From positions 7,841,954 through 7,905,953 of the forward strand of contig NC_087066.1 of NCBI RefSeq assembly GCF_963678635.1: a stretch of 64,000 nucleotides of DNA, given 5' to 3'. Position 1 is the first letter of the stretch; each line of letters begins with the position of its first letter. Below are positions 45,451 through 56,604 of this stretch, piece after piece. The translations under genes and the position numbers were made by a program. The DNA comes from Symsagittifera roscoffensis (Eukaryota > Xenacoelomorpha > Acoela > Convolutidae). The notes under the pieces are model-generated. The model did not search any database. It worked only from the letters and a program-made list of their open reading frames with translations, and had not been told where the DNA came from.

Positions 45451-45783
45451 TTACGGAATCCAAAATTTTGCCACGAATTCTGCCAAGTCCGTGGATTTTA
45501 ATGAACAAAGAAAACGATTTGAGTTTTCATTGGCGCATATAATATCCAAGGATTTCAACAAACAATGTAATACAAATTCGCACTCCAACGGAATCTGTGC
45601 ACTGACAAAATAGACGTCGTTACCAAAAAATCTTCGTAATTTTAGCCACTGCGGATTTCCTTGACAAAGCAAAATATTATTGGTTTGAACATTAACCATA
45701 TTTCTGTTGTTCAAAAGCATGAGAAGCGATGTAGTCCGTAGATTGTTTTTGATTGCAACCCATTTAAACTTGATTTGATGCAA
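45451..45783 (-). CDS. Unrecognised 110-codon ORF
   Basis: Minus-strand frame with protein-like composition and regular hydrophobic spacing (NNILLCQGNPQWLKLRRFFG, then DVYFVSAQIPLECEFVLHCL). No known motif and no start or splice context that decides whether it is expressed. Could be an exon or a decayed gene. Confidence 0.25.
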   Translation of the reverse strand: MHQIKFKWVAIKNNLRTTSLLMLLNNRNMVNVQTNNILLCQGNPQWLKLRRFFGNDVYFVSAQIPLECEFVLHCLLKSLDIICANENSNRFLCSLKSTDLAEFVAKFWIP

Positions 45784-46350
45784 AATGTTTTACACCTTTT
45801 AATTAAATCATCTTGATTTTTACAAAGAGGGTTTGCTAATATAACTTTAATAAGAATATCAGCAGATATTGGTCAACAACTGTATCTGCTTGAAATATCA
45901 ATTGAAATGCAAACCATGTTTATTACCGCGCCAATTTCCTGATGCTCAAAATGCGTAAGCAGCGGTGTAACCCAATTGAAAATTACATTAACTGTGCGCC
46001 GCTTGATTATTAATTGATCTGTTAATTTTAGAAAAAAAATTTGGAAAAACTATTGCACTGACAGCTGATAATATTAGCATTTTGTCCTTCAAGTAAGACA
46101 TGAGCTGGAAATTTTCAAAAACGTTTTTTTTTCTAAATTCCTTAGATTTTGAAAGACACTCGGTTCATTTATGTTTCAATCCTGAAAGTAGTGTTTTTCT
46201 GCTCCAGCTTTCGAAGCAACGATTGATTAACCGCGCTCGGAATTGAAATGCTTTTTTTCAGACTAATTTCGATGCCTTGACCAGCCAATTTTTAATGTAT
46301 TAGAATATGATTCTTCGAAATTATCCGTTTGGTCAATTTGGCACATTGAC
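45784..46350. other. Unassigned stretch with possible family A debris
   Basis: Around 46195-46360 the order CAGCTTTCGAAGC, CGCGCTCGG, TTTTTCAGACTAATTTCGA resembles the family A 5' half in the forward orientation but is strongly diverged. No gene. Confidence 0.4.
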
Positions 46351-46352
46351 TG

Positions 46353-47818
46353 AAGCTCTGAATGTTCCGACTGACTTTTAAGGTTTATGGAGCAGTGATA
46401 ACACAAAAAAGTTAAATGAAATAAAAAAAATGAGTTTTTTTCTAAAATTTGAATTTTTTTAAATCAAAATCATCCCCCCACACGCCATATAAAGCACAAA
46501 GTGATAAATTTTGCTCCTAGTAACAAATCAATTATGGCAAATAAGCTTACCTCAACCAATTTGGAACGATTTCGATGACGGTTTAACTCTCCGCTTACGC
46601 GTTAATATCCGCACCGAAGTTTCTAGGGTAATCATCGATTATAATGAATTTTGTTGACTAAAATGTTGTCTATATAATCGATTATCATGTCAAATTTAGA
46701 CCACGTAATCGATTTTCAATCGATTATTATCGATTAGTTTGGAAAAATTTAAATCCATTATAATCCATTATAATCGACTCGATTATAATCCATTTTTGTT
46801 TTCAATATAATGGATTATTTTTTGTACATAAAATCCATGAAAATTGATTAAACTTTGTAAATAATGCCCTAATTTTGCAACTTTCTGCAAAGTTCGAATG
46901 AACACTTCATCCAGGGGAGGCCAATATGTAGTAATTTTCCAAAAAATGCCCATAATTAGCATTTTTGACCAGCTCCCCAACGTATCCCCCCAACGTACCC
47001 CCTTTTAAGGTTTATGGAGCAGTGCATTTTAAGGTTTATGGAGCAGTGATAACACAAAAAAATTAACTGAAATAAAACAAAATGAAATTTTTTTTTCTAA
47101 AATTTGAAATCCCACCACACCCCAACGTACCTTCTCAGCCTATCCACCCCCAACGTACCCCCCAACCACGACGTACCCCCCTCTCTCTAGTAAGGGGACA
47201 TCAAACTGTAGAACGGGTAAGCGTGGGAGGGGGAGTTGGGTGTGGGATCTCTAGGTAACTTTGTGTAATTTTTTCATAACTCGATTGAAAATAGGAAAAA
47301 ATGAAATTGAGCAAGAGCACAAAATAACTAACTTAAGTTTAACAAAAATATGAAAAAATGAAAAAAACTCGCAAACAGATTTGAATAAAAAGAATCGATT
47401 AAAATTGATTATTTTTCTTTTGATAAAATTTTTGAAAATTATCGATTATAATCGATTATATTGGGATTTCATTGCTTAAAAAATATTATCAATAATCTAT
47501 TTTCAATCGATTATAATCAATTTTTTTGTTATTTTGTTGAGACTAACCATGAAAATCCAATATAATTGATTCTTATCCATGAAACTTCAGTGCGGGTAGC
47601 GCGAAATATATTGCGCATTAATTGTCCCAAATTGGTCAAAATGGCAATTTTTAAACCCTCGTAATTTTACGAAAAATGATCACAAGTGAAATATCTTTTC
47701 AAATTTGAGCTCAAGAAAACAATATTTTTTGAATGATATAAAAAAACTCCGTCAAAAATGACTAGTTAAAAAGTCGAAATTTGACTGAAGAAGAAAAACC
47801 CACCCCAAGCACAAATAT
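46353..47818 (-). mobile_element. Family A short repeat split by another element
   Basis: Two parts of one inverted family A copy: 46353-46607 (CTCTGAATGTTCCGACTG through CCGCTTACGCGTTAATA) and 47597-47818 (TAGCGCGAAATATATTGCGC to CCCCAAGCACAAATATT). Joining them across the insertion restores the unoccupied arrangement GTTAATAGCGCGAAATATA found in the 48434 copy (reversed). Confidence 0.85.
46608..47596. mobile_element. TA-flanked MITE of the 10-bp-unit group
   Basis: A 989-bp insertion with terminal inverted repeats TCCGCACCGAAGTTTC and (right end reversed) CCCGCACTGAAGTTTC, flanked by TA at 46606-46607 and 47597-47598. The empty site is known from other family A copies, so both ends are certain. 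The interior has two AT arrays of CGATTATAAT/CCATTATAAT type (46630-46850, 47400-47580) and, between them, two short fragments of the family A end (AAGGTTTATGGAGCAGTG at 47007 and 47028) and CCCCAACGTACCCCC simple sequence. Confidence 0.85.
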
Positions 47819-47819
47819 T

Positions 47820-48430
47820 AATTTCTTTAAAAAAAGACTTCTTCAAAAAAATACTCAGTGTGAAACCTCAGTACTTTGCACTAACACTAGCTGTCTTGTT
47901 CTAAAAACAGTTTACATTAATTTCCATGCCGTTTTGCTCCAATATTTTAGCTGCTTTTTTTTTAAATTTGAGGGTTTTTTATTTGAAACACACTTTTTTT
48001 ATCAATATAAAAATCTCTTGTCACAATCAGTTAAGCACAAGAAAAAAATTTTTTCGCAATAAAAAGCAAATGACAGTGATAGCAGCCGCAACTAATTGCA
48101 TCATTGAAAAAAAAGACCAAATTGCAAGCTCCAGTGGCGCTATTCTCTTCTTGTCAACAGAATGACTGAATTGTTATCACAAACTAAAAAAAATATATAG
48201 GTTAAAATATGGGTCGATTAGTTTATGCTCTAAAATATCCGCCTTTTATACATACAGAGCAACTGTTTGAAAACAATTAGTTGATATACAGAGCCTCAAA
48301 CTATCGAGACTAGTGTTTCACAACAGTTTTGAATTTTGATTAGAAAAGTTTGTGAAAACAATACATATTACAACATCGTTTGCCGTTTCTTCTTATTGTA
48401 TTTTTCGTGGAAATAACAGACACGAAAGTT
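47820..48430. other. Unassigned stretch
   Basis: No supportable gene; two overlapping plus frames at 47781-48165 begin within family A sequence and lack any motif. Confidence 0.4.
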
Positions 48431-48433
48431 GTT

Positions 48434-48970
48434 GTTCCGACTTTCGATACGAAAGTGACGGAATATTTGTGCTCGGGGTGGGTTTTCTTCTTCAGCAAAA
48501 TTTCGTCTTTTTAACTAGCCATTTTTGAAAATTTTTTTAAACATCATTCGAAAAGTTTTGTTGTCCTGAGCTCAAATTTGAAAAAATTTTTCACCTGTGA
48601 TTATTTTTCCAAAATTTACGGGGGTTTAAAGGTTGCCATTTTGGCCAATTTGAGACAATTTGGGACAATTAAAGCGCGATATATTTCGCGCTATTAACGC
48701 ATTAGCGGAGAGTTAATCCGTCGTAAAAATCATTCCAAATTGGTTGAAAGAAGCTTATTTGCCATAACTCATTTGTTACAAGCAGCGAGATCTATCCTTT
48801 TGTACTATATATGGCGTGTGGGGTGATGATTTTTATTAAAAAATTCAAACTTTAGATTTTTTTTTTCATTTTGTTTCATTTAATTTAATGTTTCAATGTT
48901 AATACTGCTCAATAAACCTTAAAAAGCAGTCGGAACATTCAGGCCTTGTCCTGATACGAGCAGTCTTGTT
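48434..48970 (+). mobile_element. Family A short repeat, full-length copy
   Basis: From GTTCCGACTTTCGATACG to GAGCAGTCTTGTT. The left boundary of the 1,974-bp tandem duplication (48651) falls inside this copy, at TGAGACAATTTGGG. Confidence 0.8.
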
Positions 48971-49790
48971 TTTTTATTGCCAGGAAATAAACAGCTGTTT
49001 AGCTCATCAATTCATTTGGCTCATGTTTATGAACGTCGAAAAATATTTTTTTTTTGCCCAAAAATAAAAATTTTCACAACAAAAGTATTCAATGAGTATT
49101 GTTTCAAAGCAGGAAAAATAGTTTCAAAGTAGTTTCAGAGCCCGACTAAGTCAGCAGTAAGCCTAAAAAGTCTTCTACCTCAGCAGTTATGCAGCTGTTT
49201 GTTTGGAGTTCAAATATGAAAAACCGATGTGAGTTCTTTTCTGCAAAATATCTCGTTTAGTTATAATTATTTGTTTTGCATTAACAAAAAAGAAATTCCA
49301 TCAAAAGTATTGCAGAAAAAAACAAGTATGAATTATCATGATGAAGCAATTTTTTGTCGGTAGTGGGATTGTTAGTAATTTTATAGTAGGATAAAACCTG
49401 AAAGAAAATAGTAACAAAATTCAAATTTTTTTAAGTTTGCTTTTCATTTGGTCGTGAAAGTAGATGGATATTTTTTTAGTGTGAAAACTTATTCGGAACG
49501 GGTAGGATGGAGCTTGTGCAAAATAAGTTAATAAATTAAATTGATAAAAGTTTCCATATTGGCGAAATAATTTAATGAACAAAAATTTGTTAGTTATTTT
49601 TTAGAACATTAGACACAAACTTTAAGTATCTTTTCTAGATCTAGAGATAATACAAATGACTGAAAAATTGAAATTTGCCCTTGACATTTCGAAAAATTTT
49701 GGTTTGAAAACTTTTCTTGGACATTTCAATACGAAGAACAGATAATCCTCCCTTCAGGACACTCGAAAATAATCATTTAATCCTCCTCAG

Positions 49791-49917
49791 GTAAGTAAAC
49801 GAAATCACCAATCAGTAAACCTTCTGTAACACTCACAAAAAGTTTGACAGCGAAGAGAAGATTAAATAAGCGTTCTTATCAAGATACTCTACAATAATCT
49901 TTCAATTCTTTTCACAG
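49791..49917 (+). other. Candidate 5'UTR intron, methyltransferase copy 1
   Basis: CCTCCTCAG/GTAAGTAAAC donor and TTCTTTTCACAG acceptor, 127 bp. The same intron with the same length is in copy 2 with intact splice signals. The ATG lies 95 bp after the acceptor. A TATTTATAG motif at about 49974 could alternatively be a TATA-like element. Confidence 0.55.
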
Positions 49918-50011
49918 AAAGTGAACAAAAAGATAAACGAGAGGAGTATAGTTTGACAGCAGACAATTTTTTCATATTTATAGCCTTCAAAACTTCAACT
50001 GAGCAGCAGAA

Positions 50012-50313
50012 ATGTATGTAACTGATGATGTTTACGGGTTTTTTGACAAACAATCCGAAATATACAATAACTTTAGACCAGAATACCCAGATGAAATACT
50101 TGATTACATACTAGACGCTATTGCTGCCACAACAAGTTCATCTCTTGGCAACTTACGTACAACAAATAGTGCTGCAGTGGATATTGCTTGCGGAACTGGT
50201 TGCTTCACAAGAAAGTTGGCTCCATTTTTCAACAGAGTATGCGGATATGATCGTAGCCAATCGCAACTGCAGACAGCCAAAAAACACATTTTGCCAAACA
50301 TAACATACGTAAG
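50012..50313 (+). CDS. SAM-dependent methyltransferase, first coding exon, copy 1
   Basis: The peptide starts MYVTDDVYGFFDKQSEIYNN, followed by the FRPEYPDEILDYI segment that precedes the Rossmann fold in class I methyltransferases of the trans-aconitate-methyltransferase-like group. VDIACGTGCFTRKLA is motif I (SAM binding, acidic-x-GxGxG-like) and VCGYDRSQSQLQTAKKH the following strand with the acidic residue that contacts the ribose. The exon ends AAG/GTAAGT. The rest of the fold (motifs II-IV) must lie on exons not found in this window. The substrate is unknown. The intron starts directly before an AT-rich repeat at 50342. Confidence 0.75.
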
Positions 50314-50341
50314 GTAAGTTTTTAGGCAACAGAACCGCATC

Positions 50342-50520
50342 AAGCGTCCATGGAATCTAATCGATTATAATGGATTCCCGAGACAAAATAATCCATTATA
50401 ATCTATTAAAAATGTAAAAATCAAACCCCAAACTCCATTATATTGCCCTTGAAATCGATTATTTATGAAAAAAAAACCATCATGATCCATTATAATCGAT
50501 TTTAATCAATTTTATTTTTA
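50342..50520. repeat. AT-rich 10-bp unit array in the methyltransferase intron, copy 1
   Basis: ACCGCATCAAGCGTCCATGG left end, then AATCGATTATAATGG units. Same family as 16859 and 46608. Present at the same place in copy 2, so it predates the duplication. Confidence 0.8.
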
Positions 50521-50624
50521 AGTTTTACTTCGAATATTTTTACAGAAGTTTTGCAAATTTTGCAAGAAATTTGCAAAGTGTATGCCATGCAATATCTCAA
50601 TCAACTCCATCAAAAAATAATCCC

Positions 50625-50944
50625 TGAGACAATTTGGGACAATTAAAGCGCGATATATTTCGCGCTAATAACGCATTAGCGGAGAGTTAATCCGTCGTAA
50701 AAATCATTCCAAATTGGTTGAAAGAAGCTTATTTGCCATAACTGATTTGGTACAAGGAGAAAAATCTATCCTTTTGTACTATATATGGCGTGTGGGGGAT
50801 GATTTTTATCAAAAAATTCAAACTTTAGAATTTTTTTTTTCATTTTGTTTCATTTAATTTAATGTTTCAATGTTAATACTGCTCCATAAACCTTGAAAAG
50901 CAGTCGGAACATTCAGGCCTTGCCCTGATACGAGCAGTCTTGTT
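50625..50944 (+). mobile_element. Family A short repeat, 3' part only
   Basis: The 3' portion of the 48434 copy, carried along by the tandem duplication; it ends GAGCAGTCTTGTT like the original. Confidence 0.85.
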
Positions 50945-51761
50945 TTTTTGTTGCCAAGAAATAAACAGCTGTTTAGCTCATCAATTCATTTGGCTCATGT
51001 TTATGAACGTCGAAAAATATTTTTTTTTGCCCAAAAATAAAAATCTTCACAACAAAAGTATTCAATGAGTATTGTTTCAAAGCAGGAAAAATAGTTTCAA
51101 AGTAGTTTCAGAGCCCGACTAAGTCAGATAAGCCTACAAAGTCTTCTACCTCAGCAGTTATGCAGTTGTTTTTTTGGAGTTCAAATTTGAAAAACCGATG
51201 TGAGTTCTTTTCTGCAAAATATCTCGTTTAGTTATAATTATTTGTTTTGCATTAACAAAAAAGAAATTCCATCAAAAGTATTGCAGAAAAAAACAAGTAT
51301 GAATTATCATGATGGAGCAATTTTTTGTCGGTAGTGGGAATGTTAGTAATTTTATAGTAGGATAAAACCTGAAAGAAAATAGTAACAAAATTCAAACTTT
51401 TTTTAAGTTTTCTTTTCATTTGGTCGTGAAAGTAGATGGATATTTTTTAGTGTGAAAACTTATTCGGAATGGGTAGGATAGAGCTTGTGCAAAGTAAATT
51501 AATAAATTAAATTGACAGAAGTTTCCATATTGGTGAAAAAATTTAATTGACAAAAATTTGCTAGTTATTTTTTAGAATATTAGACACAAACTTTAAGTAT
51601 CTTTTCTAAATCTAGAGATAATACAAATGACTGAAAAATTAAAACTTACCCTTGACATTTCGAAAAATTTTGGTTTGAAATCTTTTCTTGGACATTTCAA
51701 TACAAAGAACAGATAATCCTTCCTTCAGGACACTCGATCATAATCATTTAATCCTCCTCAG

Positions 51762-51888
51762 GTAAGTAAACGAAATCACCAATCAGTAAACCTTCTGTAA
51801 CTCTCACAAAAAGTTTGACAGCGAAGAGAAGATAAAATAAGCGTTCTTATCAAGATATTCTACAATAATCTTTCAATTCTTTTCGCAG
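51762..51888 (+). other. Candidate 5'UTR intron, methyltransferase copy 2
   Basis: Same 127-bp intron as copy 1, with CTCAG/GTAAGT donor and TTCTTTTCGCAG acceptor. Retained splice signals support a working transcript start in or upstream of both copies. Confidence 0.55.
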
Positions 51889-51982
51889 AAAGTGAACAAA
51901 AAGATAAACGAGAGGAGTATAGTTTGACAGCACACAATTTTTTCATATTTATAGCCTTCAAAACTTCAACTAAGCAGCAGAA

Positions 51983-52284
51983 ATGTATGTAACTGATGAT
52001 GTTTACGGGTTTTTTGACAAACAATCCGAAATATACAATAACTTTAGACCAGAATACCCAGATGAAATACTTGATTACATACTAGAAGCTACTGCTGCCA
52101 CAACAAGTTCATCTCTTGGACACTTGCGTACAGCAAATAGTGCTGCAGTGGATATTGCTTGCGGAACTGGTTGCTTCACAAGAAAGTTGGCTCCATTTTT
52201 CAACAGAGTATGCGGATATGATCGTAGCCAATCGCAACTGCAGACAGCCAAAGAACACATTTTGCCAAACATAACATACGCAAG
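51983..52284 (+). CDS. SAM-dependent methyltransferase, first coding exon, copy 2
   Basis: Same 302-bp exon as at 50012, with seven amino-acid differences by eye (DAIA to EATA, LGN to LGH, RTT to RTA, AKKH to AKEH, TYVR to TYAR) and no stop or frameshift. The motif I sequence is unchanged. Ends AAG/GTAAGT. It is the copy nearer any downstream exons, so it could be the one that is spliced to the rest of the gene, with copy 1 as an alternative first exon; the next exon may lie beyond the BEL element or outside the window. Confidence 0.75.
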
Positions 52285-52312
52285 GTAAGTTCTTAGGCTA
52301 CATTACCGCATC

Positions 52313-52500
52313 AAGCGTCCATGGAATCTAATCGATTATAATGGATTCCCGAGACAAAAGTAATCTATTATAATCTACTAAAAACGTAAATTTCAAACCC
52401 CAAATTCCATTATATTGCCCTTGAAATCGATTATTTTTGGAAAAAAAACTATCATGATCCATTATAATCGATTTTAATCAATTTTATTTTTAAGTTTTAT
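52313..52500. repeat. AT-rich 10-bp unit array in the methyltransferase intron, copy 2
   Basis: Duplicate of the 50342 array (ACCGCATCAAGCGTCCATGG start, AATCGATTATAATGG units). Confidence 0.8.
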
Positions 52501-52598
52501 TTCGAATATTTTTACAGAGGTTTTGCAAATTTTGCAAGAAATTTGCAAAGTGTATGCCATGCCATATCTCAATCAACTCTACCAAAAAATAATCCCTG

Positions 52599-53030
52599 CC
52601 CGCTTGCTCAGCCATGAGGAGGAGGGGGGGGAGGGCAACTGGCGGTTGTGATAAACTAGTAGGCATGTGTGAAGTGTAAACTAGGGAGGAAGGGCTAAAC
52701 GGGGGGGGGGGGGTTATTTATGGGGTTTTCAAATAACGGGTCGCGGCACCACAAAATATGCGCGCCAATCTCCACACTTCGTAATAAAATCTGTTTTCAA
52801 ACACTTGAATTAACCAGTATTTTATCGGGAAAGTAACTCTGGAAATTTCGTAATATAATGATATTTTTAACAAACGTTTTTTTTATTGTTAACATCTGTA
52901 CCATCGGTAACATCGGCCACACAAAACTGCATAACTCAAAGCAAGCTGCAAAAATGGCCAGTATTTGTCCTTGATCCTTGAGATAAATTGCTCTTTTTAA
53001 AGGTCAGCCTTAATCAAGGCTGAACCAAAT
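52599..53030. other. G-rich tract and unassigned sequence
   Basis: GAGGAGGAGGGGGGGGAGGG at about 52617 and a G run at 52699-52712 on the plus strand. Four G runs here could form G-quadruplex structures. No gene seen. Confidence 0.5.
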
Positions 53031-53034
53031 TAGA

Positions 53035-53206
53035 GCGAAAAGACGGTTAAAATAGGCTTTGGGGGGATCGAACCTGGTTACGGAGCATCCCATCAAGTTC
53101 CGTGCATATTTGAGTTCTAGAAAGGAAATGACCTAGTCGGGATTCGAACCGGCGCCGAACCCGCCGGGACGCACCATGTATACGCTTGGCTACTGTCCCT
53201 ACATGC
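53035..53206 (-). repeat. tRNA-derived SINE-like sequence
   Basis: On the minus strand, TAGCCAAGCGTATACATGG is an A-box-like start and GGTTCGAATCCC, about 30 bases on, is a good B-box, with GC-rich sequence between. The cloverleaf does not close well, so a working tRNA is unlikely. A second GGTTCGATCCCCC lies near 53070. It sits right after the BEL integrase, where a 3' LTR would be expected. Confidence 0.45.
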
Positions 53207-53254
53207 ATTTATCTTTTGGTTCAGTTTTATATGCATTTATACTCTCGCTTACAT

Positions 53255-54025
53255 TTACATTTGCGCTGCAACATCCTCCACCCCTAAACAAGGAAGAACG
53301 GGAGCGAACTTTACGGTCGGGCGGGTCAGTTCGCTCGTAACGGTCTTTATGTCGGCAGATCTCGCGCATCCGTCCTTGCCATAGTACAGTTTTAGGATAC
53401 GTGCGAGTGGATAATGTCCACGTGGAGTGTCAGGCTCTATGACCCAAACCAAGTCGCCGGCTTTCAACTTAACGTCTGACTGGTTGTGCCACTTTGCCCT
53501 CCTATTGAGGAAAGGAACGTATTCCCGCATCCTCCGTGTCCATATTGCGTTAGCGTATGATTGCGCTCTGGCGAACCGCTTCTTCTGGTCGAAGTTTTCT
53601 TCGAAACTTAGCGACTGAAAACTTGCTGCGTGTTGACCAAGGATAAAACGATTCGGGGTCAACGCCTCTAGATCTAGCGGATCGGAACTAATGGCTGTTA
53701 TCGCTCTAGCGTTAAGTGATTGCTCAACAAGGCATAGCGTGGTTCCTAGAACCTCCTCAGTTACTCTCCTGATGCCTAGGACGTCATACAAGACGCGCTT
53801 AACACTCCGAACTAATCGCTCCCAGGAGCCACCATGGTGCGGTGCGCTGGGTGGGTTGAATTTCCACTTGATCCCTTTCTGAACAAAAACAGCGGGTGCT
53901 AGCTTGTTCCAACTCTCAATGCAAGCTAAGAGCTCTTTCTGAGCGCCAACAAAGTTCGTTCCGTTGTCGGACATGATGGTAGTCGGAGTACCGCGACGTG
54001 TAATAAACCCCTCTACGCCCATCAC
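53255..54025 (-). pseudogene. BEL/Pao integrase core and C-terminal domain
   Basis: A 256-codon frame. FITRRGTPTTIMSDNGTNFVG holds the second catalytic Asp; PSAPHHGGSWERLVRSVKR holds the catalytic Glu; the C-terminal part has LKAGDLVWVIEPDTPRGHYP and RILKLYYGKDG, the DUF5641-type tail of BEL integrases. The first Asp (GIDYFG) and the GFLFTCLTTRAVHIE strand are in other frames just upstream, so two frameshifts separate the domain from its start. Ends at TGCAACATCC near 53255; no LTR follows. Confidence 0.85.
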
Positions 54026-54767
54026 ACATAGCTTGTGTCGAGCGAGGGGACCACTTCAATATGCACCGCTCTAGTGGTGAGACAGGTGAACAAAAACCCC
54101 ACCTCTTTTCCGTACTTCTCCGGATTGGAACTAGGAACGACCCAAAGTAGTCGATACCTGTGTTAGTGAAAAGAGGTTGCTTGTAACCCAGCCTTTGAAT
54201 TGTCAGATCAGCCATAATATGAGTTACTGTTTGCGCTTTGCGTTTTCGGCAAGCAACGCAAGTATTTTCAATGTTTCGCAACAACCATCGCAAATTTAAC
54301 ACAACGTACTTCAAATTAACCACCGAGCGCATGTAATCCAAGCCTTGATGGAAATTCCTAACGTGCAAGTGCTGAACCAATAACCGAACAACCGCGTGGC
54401 GTGCATCAAGTATAATCGGATGCTTGCTATCGAAATCGGAATTAACCAAGCGGCTGATGCGCCCAGTCGAGCGAAGGATGCCAGCTGGTCCAATGAACGG
54501 CGAATACTTGGCTATCCGACTATTCCTTGTGATAACTTTACCGGATCTTAGTAGTTTTAGCTCACTAGGGAATGTCTCACCCTGGGACAGGTAAATGAGC
54601 TTCTGTTCAGCAAAATCCATTTCAGACGGGTCTGTAATTTCTATTATACTCGACCGGAAATGTTTATGGGATGGCAGCCATCTTAACAAAAATGCTACTG
54701 CGCGTTTGTATTTTACAATTGAATTGAATCTCTCCCATTTTCCGAAGGGAAGATTTTCTTCTGTCAA
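53916..54767 (-). pseudogene. BEL/Pao integrase N-terminal zinc domain and first catalytic Asp
   Basis: A 283-codon frame. An RNase H-to-integrase linker comes first, then the zf-H2C2 region (HLHVRNFHQG...CVACRKRKAQ), then LFTNTGIDYFGSF with the first catalytic Asp of the DDE core. A shift just after EKRWGF takes the reading frame off course, so the last ~60 residues are out of frame. The intended frame continues as GFLFTCLTTRAVHIE and then into the ORF at 54025. Confidence 0.8.
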
Positions 54768-54903
54768 AACATCGACGACGAAATTTGACGAATTTTACAG
54801 ACAAATGTCGATATCACATGATGGTCCTTTGAGTTTTATTTTATCAATAACCCTTGTATCGGGCTTGAATGGCCAATCAGTTGTTCTCAATATACTAGGG
54901 CCA

Positions 54904-56604
54904 TTAACCCAGTTGCTTTCCTTGAGGGCTTCCCGAAGAAATCCCTCGTGTACCGGTATCAGCTGGGTTATCACCGCTAAGTATGTAATGCCACTGATCA
55001 GTGCTGGTAGACTCCAGAATCTCACCAGTGCAATTACCAACAAAAACGGGTAGTTTACTACAAGAGTGAAGCCTCTGAAGAATAGTGGTACTATCTGTCC
55101 ACATGTAAATATCCGTAATTTGAAAGTGAGACCTTTCAAAATTTCTTCTTTTAAGCGGGTTGCAAGAGAGAGCCGCTTGAAGCTCTAACTTTGGAATAGA
55201 AAGCGCTTTCATAGGCGCGACGCGGGCTTCGCCAAACACAAAGGCTAATTCGGTCTGATGGGAGCTAACAAGTCGCGCACGAAGGAAAGCGATGGCACAG
55301 AAAACATCCTGCGAACAATCACCGAACATGTGAAGTTCTATTCGGTCGAAAGGTTCAGTGAAATATCTGCGAAGTATTGTCGGAGAACCTAACAAATGAA
55401 GACCTGAGTGCCACTCAAGGAATTGCTTTTTGATTTCCTCTGGCAGATCATCGTCCCATTTTTGACCGCTGATTCGCCAGATATCTTTTAATAGAAGGCG
55501 AGCCTTCACGGTATACGGAGCCACTAACCCAATCGGATCAAAAACAGAGTAAACAAAACTCAACACGGTACGCTGAGTGATTGCTTTGTCTAGTGGACGA
55601 TCAACCCCTCTACTAACGACTAAGGTATCTTTTACGTGATCCCACTTAAGACCGAGAACATGCGACGACTGGTCTGGACTCGCACAAATATTTTTAACAG
55701 AGGAATTGGACTCACGGTTGTCCGGATCAAGAGCGGTTGTTACGTCGGGCACGTTGCTGACAAATTTTGTCAGACGAAACCCACCTAGTTTAAGCAACGG
55801 GATTAAATCCCTCCCTAATTTCAAGGCGTCATCCTTGTTTTGAAAAGAATCCAGATAATCATCCATATCAAATTTCTGGACAACAGCCAAAGCAGCTTCG
55901 GGGTACTCAGCTTGATAATCCGATGCAGTCTTCTGCAGAGCAAAATTCGCACAAGTCGGCGAGTCACGAGCACCAAAAATGTGACGCGTATATTGGTGAA
56001 CTACCACACTTGATTTGGGGTCCTCCCGCCACAAAAAACGAAGAGAAGGTTGATCTTCTTCTCGGACTCCAACCTGTAAAAACATCCCTTCAATGTCAGC
56101 TGAAACGGCGTATTTATGCTGACGGAATCTTAAAAGTACAAAAATGAGGTTTTGAAGGAGATCCGGGCCAACCAACAGAGATTTGTTCAAGGAAGCGCCA
56201 TGACACTTCGATGCCCCATTGAGGACTCGACGCATCTTACCGGGTTTATTCGGGTTCACAACCGGGTGATGCGGGAGATACCACTCACGATCGGCTCGTG
56301 ATTTGGGATCGTGTGCCTTAACGGTTATGACATATCCTTTTTGTAAATCTTCTCTAATTGTTTCGGCGTATTTTTCACGGAGCGACGGATCCGTATCTAG
56401 CCTCTTTTCCAAAGACTTTAATTGAGCTAAGGAGGAAAAATAGTTATTCGCTAAACTATTTTCCTTATCGTTCCAAAGCATTGGTACAATGTACCTCTCA
56501 CCATCGTGAAAGGTGTCATTTTTCAAAACGGACAAAGCGCGTTTGTCGGTGGCGGAACGAGCATCTACCTGCTTGAAGGCTCCATATGAATCCAACTCAT
56601 ACAA
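54904..56604 (-). pseudogene. BEL/Pao reverse transcriptase, RNase H (Peptidase A17-type region)
   Basis: A 566-codon open frame, the longest in the window. REWYLPHHPVVNPNKPGKMR is the RT N-terminal box; YAVSADIEGMF has catalytic Asp170; IFGARDSPTCAN is motif B; KFDMDDYLDS is the catalytic box, where the usual Tyr of YVDD is Asp246 but both catalytic Asp (248, 249) remain. KFVSNVPDV and SFVYSVFDPIGLVAPYT are BEL hallmarks. RNase H residues are Asp429 (MFGDCS), Glu474 (PKLELQ) and Asp504 (MWTDST), followed by NPADTGTRG. The frame is lost after RGISSG; the true continuation (REALKESNWVNGPS...) is in another frame to about 54795. Upstream the protease frame meets it through another shift near 56600. 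Confidence 0.9.

Larger units (their letters stand above)
48651..50624 (+). repeat. 1,974-bp tandem duplication, copy 1
   Basis: Runs from TGAGACAATTTGGGACAATT in the family A copy, across the methyltransferase upstream region, 5'UTR intron and first coding exon, to AAAAAATAATCCC in the downstream AT-rich repeat. The copies differ by scattered substitutions and a few small indels. Confidence 0.95.
50625..52598 (+). repeat. 1,974-bp tandem duplication, copy 2
   Basis: Second unit, starting at the junction CCC/TGAGACAATTTGGG where the AT-rich repeat of copy 1 meets the middle of a family A copy. It ends at AATAATCCCTG, after which the sequence becomes unique. Confidence 0.95.

Noticed and set aside
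53150-53206. Functional tRNA gene on the minus strand
   Set aside because: A- and B-box-like segments are present but acceptor and T stems do not pair properly; better read as SINE.
52600-53254. 3' LTR of the BEL element
   Set aside because: Sequence here shows no match to the region upstream of the element (62.1-62.7 kb); a SINE-like sequence follows the integrase instead.
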